Positions 63,031 through 64,000 of a DNA stretch of 64,000 bases are shown here, one piece after another. This DNA is from Clavulina sp. PMI_390 (taxonomy: Eukaryota > Basidiomycota > Agaricomycetes > Cantharellales > Hydnaceae): positions 62,001-126,000 of the forward strand of contig WIDE01000051.1 in assembly GCA_015039315.1 (NCBI GenBank), read 5' to 3'. The position numbers and the translations under genes are program-made. Position 1 is the first letter of the stretch; each line of letters begins with the position of its first letter. Below the pieces are notes generated by a model. It was not told the DNA's origin. It searched no databases and saw only the letters and a list, made by a program, of their open reading frames with translations.

Positions 63031-63803
63031 TTAGAAGGAGCCTGCGCCAGTGGTGCGCACCTCGAGCCAGCTGCTAACAAACTTCTCGTGGGCACTGTGG
63101 TCATTAGCACATGTTGGACAGAGAAATGGAGAGAGGTATAGAGAACCGGTGTCAGCACGAGAGGGGAGTTAGAGAAGGATACTTAGACGCACGCATAATT
63201 GAGGACACCTTCATGCACGTCCTGCACAATGCCCTTTTCGATGATAAAGGTTGTGCGGCCTGGATGACGTCAATGCGTCAGCACATGGGCACAATTCGAT
63301 TAGCCCGAAAGCAGAGGGAACCTAGCGGATAGAAGAGTGTTCTCTTACCTGCGGTCAAGCCAAATAGCCCTGAACCCACTCCGTACGCAGCGCTTGCCTC
63401 GCCTTTTGCATCACTCAGCACGGGATAGGTGAGCTTGTATTGGTCCACGAAGGACTTTTGCTTCTCAACAGTATCTGGGGAGACTCCGATAATTTGGACG
63501 CCCGATTGGGTGCTTGAGCCAGAGTAGAGAGGCTTGTTGGCTAGGGCATCACGGAACGAGCAAGCTTCCTTCGTGCAACCATACGTCTAGAGTGGGATAG
63601 GGAATGCATTACGAAAATTAGACCCACTGGTATCATAGCACGGGTAGCGGTCGGGGAGTCACACTCACAAAAGCGGCGGGGTAGAAGAACAAGATGATAG
63701 GCTTCGTCGCGGCGGCCGGATCGAGCGTATAGGGCTCCCCGTTGGCGTCAGGGAGCGTAATTTTTGGAGCAGCTTTGCCGACGAGGTCTTTAGCAGCAAC
63801 CAT
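63031..63803 (-). CDS. peroxiredoxin of the PrxQ/BCP (Dot5) type
   Basis: Four exons (63803-63669, 63586-63349, 63259-63193, 63094-63031) give 167 residues. The fold opens DLVGKAAPKITLPDANGEPY and IILFFYPAAF, then TYGCTKEACSFRDALAN, where the peroxidatic Cys is followed five residues later by the resolving Cys, as in BCP/PrxQ. GVQIIGVSPDTVEKQKSFVD and YPVLSDAKGEASAAYGVG follow, then RTTFIIEKGIVQDVHEGVLN and HEKFVSSWLEVRTTGAGSF. It reduces hydroperoxides with electrons from thioredoxin; fungal homologues are nuclear or cytosolic. The first exon ends after FFYPAAF and the active-site cysteines lie at the very start of exon 2. The ATG at 63803 was preferred to an upstream GTG. Confidence 0.9.
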
Positions 63804-64000
63804 ATCTGCTGTTATCCGTTCCACTGGACAAGAGTGTGGTGTTGGTGGATAAGCTGTGGGGCCGTTTGGGGAGGCTTGGGGCTGGGAATTAAGGGTGGGT
63901 CAGGGAAGTTGTCATTTGGAAATGAATTGGTTTTGGGGGCGGCTTCTGTCGGCTGATGAGCTCATCGCCTCCCATCACGTCTGTGCTCTGGAGAGGTGTT
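63804..64000. other. promoter region of the peroxiredoxin gene
   Basis: The remaining 197 nt to the right edge lie upstream of the leftward peroxiredoxin start. No coding sequence or clear TATA box was seen. Confidence 0.4.

Overview
This 64 kb window is nuclear DNA of a filamentous basidiomycete, most likely an agaricomycete. Genes are cut by many 50-130 nt GT-AG introns with CTRAY-type branch sites, promoters carry pyrimidine-rich leaders, and the gene content (GH30 with a fungal CBM1, Lam16A-type GH16, sedolisin, F-box families, GYF protein) fits wood- or litter-associated or Rhizoctonia-like fungi. The species assignment is inference. All gene models were spliced by eye. Where summed exon lengths were checked they divide by three.

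Left part (0-13 kb): the N-terminus of a Cms1-like ribosome-biogenesis protein (-, cut by the edge), an ERI-1-type 3'-5' exonuclease (+), a MIT-like/coiled-coil protein that may be an NRBF2/Atg38 relative (-), and an Och1-type GT32 mannosyltransferase (+).

Middle part (13-43 kb) is an accessory region built from paralogue pairs: two MDR oxidoreductases (+) bracketing two Lam16A-type GH16 beta-glucanase genes (-), two Gfo/Idh/MocA oxidoreductases in tandem (-), one F-box protein whose sister lies at 48.5-50.7 kb, and two GH30-CBM1 enzymes in tandem (-). One GH16 copy looks broken: the microexon carrying its catalytic motif has lost 2 nt and its splice donor has changed. Between these lie an intron-containing tRNA-Leu and a GSK3 kinase (+).

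Right part (45-64 kb): a run of ubiquitin-proteasome genes (SconB/Met30-type F-box/WD40 protein, the second F-box paralogue, GID8 of the GID/CTLH ligase, and proteasome assembly chaperone 3, the last two divergent from a 99-bp spacer), then a secreted sedolisin protease, an Rxt2-like protein, a GIGYF/Smy2-type GYF protein and a PrxQ/BCP-type peroxiredoxin (-).

The secreted GH16, GH30 and sedolisin products would act on glucan, xylan and protein outside the cell. The MDR and Gfo/Idh/MocA enzymes are cytosolic candidates for handling released metabolites, but that link rests on adjacency only. No transposon, CRISPR array or phage was seen. The closest thing to an unusual system is the paired-paralogue block and the ubiquitin-proteasome run.
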